Below, piece after piece: positions 4,767 to 5,795 of a stretch of 5,795 bases of DNA (within the stretch, counting starts at the first letter, position 1; every line of letters begins with the position of its first letter). Source of the DNA: an uncultured Lachnospiraceae bacterium (GTDB lineage Bacteria; Bacillota; Clostridia; Lachnospirales; Lachnospiraceae); NCBI GenBank assembly GCA_946538445.1, contig CAMNGO010000137.1:1-5795 (forward strand), written 5' to 3'. The translations under genes were made by a program, and so were the position numbers. Under the pieces are notes generated by a model. That model did no database searches, was not told the origin of the DNA, and was given only the letters and a program-made list of their open reading frames with translations.

Positions 4767-5492
4767 TTATCTGACCGGTGGACATTCCGGATGTACGATA
4801 CCTTCCAAAATAGCACGATACATCCTGGATTTTGACCCGGGATGATCATGGTTGAGCTCATTTATGACCTTTTTTACATATTCCCGCTTTGTAGAGCCAT
4901 CTACAGGGCAGGGATTCTTGACCACTGGCAGATTCATTTCCTTTATAAAACCCTTCACATCCCCCTCAAACATATAGATGAGAGGACGAATCAAAGTCAA
5001 ACCAGAACGGTCCCAATGAGTCACAGGGAGGAAGGAATGAAGTCTTCCCTCAAAGAGCAAGGACATCATCATGGATTCCACCAGATCATCCTTATGATGG
5101 CCATAGGCAACCTTATTACATCCTAATTCCTTGACCTTATCATTCATGGCCCCTTTTCTCATTTTGGAACAAAGTGAGCAGGGATTTGTATCCTGCCGTG
5201 TATCAAAGACGATCTGGGCAATCTGCGTATGCACAATATGGTAAGGTACTTTCAGGGAATCGCATAACTGCTGTGTTTTGTCTAAATCAATATTCTGAAA
5301 ACCAACGTCCACCGTTACAGCAATCAGGTCAAAGTGCTTGGGATAAAAAGCCTGAAGGTGGGAGAGAGCATACAGCAATGTAATACTATCCTTTCCTCCA
5401 GACAGCCCTATGGCTATCTTATCCCCTTCCTCGATCATTCCATAATCATCGATCGCCTGACGGGTCAGGCTAAGTACCTGCTGCAGCTTCAT
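4767..5492 (-). CDS. ttcA: TtcA-family tRNA thiolation ATPase (PP-loop, Fe-S)
   Basis: TtcA makes 2-thiocytidine at position 32 of certain tRNAs, activating the base with ATP and using a [4Fe-4S] cluster. The 241-residue protein has the PP-loop SGGKDS at 31-36, the CxxC pair Cys105/Cys108 in NPCSLCSKMRKGAM, the helix GHHKDDLVES at 131-140 and a third cluster cysteine, Cys195, in NPCPVDGS. These match the three cysteines of E. coli TtcA. It is shorter than the E. coli protein and lacks the extended termini. ATG 5492 has GAAGGG (5501-5506) 8 nt upstream. It leads a probable operon with the tyrosine recombinase. Related PP-loop thiolases of the TtcA/TtuA group act on other tRNA positions, so C32 specificity is inferred. 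Confidence 0.85.
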   Translation of the reverse strand: MKLQQVLSLTRQAIDDYGMIEEGDKIAIGLSGGKDSITLLYALSHLQAFYPKHFDLIAVTVDVGFQNIDLDKTQQLCDSLKVPYHIVHTQIAQIVFDTRQDTNPCSLCSKMRKGAMNDKVKELGCNKVAYGHHKDDLVESMMMSLLFEGRLHSFLPVTHWDRSGLTLIRPLIYMFEGDVKGFIKEMNLPVVKNPCPVDGSTKREYVKKVINELNHDHPGSKSRMYRAILEGIVHPECPPVR

Positions 5493-5538
5493 AAATACAT
5501 CCCTTCAATTGTACTGTTCCACAAATTATCTTATCATC

Positions 5539-5567
5539 ATAATACTATGGGTAGAAAGATTTTTCAA
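5539..5567 (-). promoter_or_regulatory. Putative sigma-A promoter of ttcA and the recombinase gene
   Basis: On the - strand a -35 TTGAAA (5562-5567) and a -10 TATTAT (5539-5544) are 17 nt apart. The expected start is near 5532, about 40 nt before the ttcA ATG. No separate promoter is evident in the 34-nt ttcA-recombinase gap. Confidence 0.6.
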
Positions 5568-5680
5568 TCAAAAGAAGAAAAAATAGATAAAAGAATGAGT
5601 TATATATATAAATAACACTATGAAAACTGTATAGGTGATATAAATATTAGAGCTTCTTTGATAGAAATGCAGCATTTAAT

Positions 5681-5709
5681 TTGAATCCGTTCTAAGGAAG
5701 GTGTATAAT
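5681..5709 (+). promoter_or_regulatory. Putative sigma-A promoter for the rightward gene at the window edge
   Basis: The -35 is TTGAAT (5681-5686) and the -10 is TATAAT (5704-5709), with a 17-nt spacer. The expected start near 5716 gives a leader of about 60 nt. A second TATAAT (5737-5742) lies downstream without a good -35 at normal distance. Confidence 0.6.
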
Positions 5710-5734
5710 TATAGTAGTGTTTGAATATAGTTAT

Positions 5735-5745
5735 TGTATAATACA
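5735..5745. repeat. Short dyad over a second -10-like hexamer
   Basis: TGTAT-A-ATACA is a perfect dyad of two 5-nt arms around a single base. It covers the second TATAAT and lies within the predicted leader of the following gene. It may be an operator, but in such AT-rich DNA chance is likely. Confidence 0.25.
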
Positions 5746-5774
5746 TAGAATTAAAAGAAAGGAGAGAACCAACT

Positions 5775-5795
5775 GTGACTACATCAGATATACTT
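5775..5795 (+). CDS. Start of an unidentified gene (3' end outside window)
   Basis: A GTG at 5775 opens a frame reading MTTSDIL to the window end. AAAGGAG (5758-5764) lies 10 nt upstream and a plausible promoter lies at 5681-5709, so this is a credible gene start. Seven codons are too few to assign a product. It is divergent from ttcA, across an AT-rich intergenic stretch of 282 nt. Confidence 0.6.

Noticed and set aside
5730..5758. dif-like recombination site near the right edge
   Set aside because: The AT-rich dyad has only loose resemblance to a Firmicutes dif; the 11-6-11 arrangement cannot be made out.

Overview
The window looks like a chromosomal segment of a Gram-positive, low-to-moderate-GC anaerobe of the Clostridia, most likely the family Lachnospiraceae. 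This rests on the gene order obg-yhbY-nadD-yqeK-rsfS, the strong AAGGAG-type ribosome binding sites, the Firmicutes-type LexA operators (GAAC-N4-GTTC) and the sequence style of the tyrosine recombinase. The taxon is an inference; no rRNA or other marker is present.

Left part (1-2260, + strand): the tail of a housekeeping operon. It runs from the C-terminus of the Obg GTPase through a YhbY RNA-binding protein, NadD (NAD synthesis), the HD-domain Ap4A hydrolase YqeK, and the ribosome silencing factor RsfS. The genes are tightly packed, with gaps of 46, 16, 12 and 1 nt, and they link ribosome assembly with NAD and dinucleotide metabolism. A strong hairpin at about 2200-2256 closes the operon and probably also ends the convergent lexA transcript.

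Middle part (2291-3631): an SOS module. lexA (- strand) is divergent from a small membrane-anchored LysM protein that resembles Bacillus YneA, the SOS cell-division inhibitor. The divergent region holds a consensus sigma-A promoter for the yneA-like gene (TTGACA-17-TATAAT), with one LexA box inside the spacer and another just downstream of the expected start. Two more boxes lie upstream and one covers the lexA start site. Four of the boxes are spaced 31, 31 and 32 bp centre to centre, about three helical turns each. This is the most interesting structure in the window.

Right part (3659-5492, - strand): a probable two-gene operon. A TtcA-family tRNA thiolase with a PP-loop and three Fe-S cysteines is followed 34 nt later by a complete XerC/D-like tyrosine recombinase. 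The recombinase converges on the yneA-like gene, and a long hairpin terminator lies between them.

Right end (5493-5795): an AT-rich divergent intergenic region with a promoter for ttcA leftward, a promoter rightward, and the first seven codons of a gene that starts with GTG and cannot be identified. No CRISPR array, insertion sequence, tRNA or rRNA is visible. I found no clearly new system. The phased LexA operator array and the long basic tail of the YneA-like protein deserve a second look.
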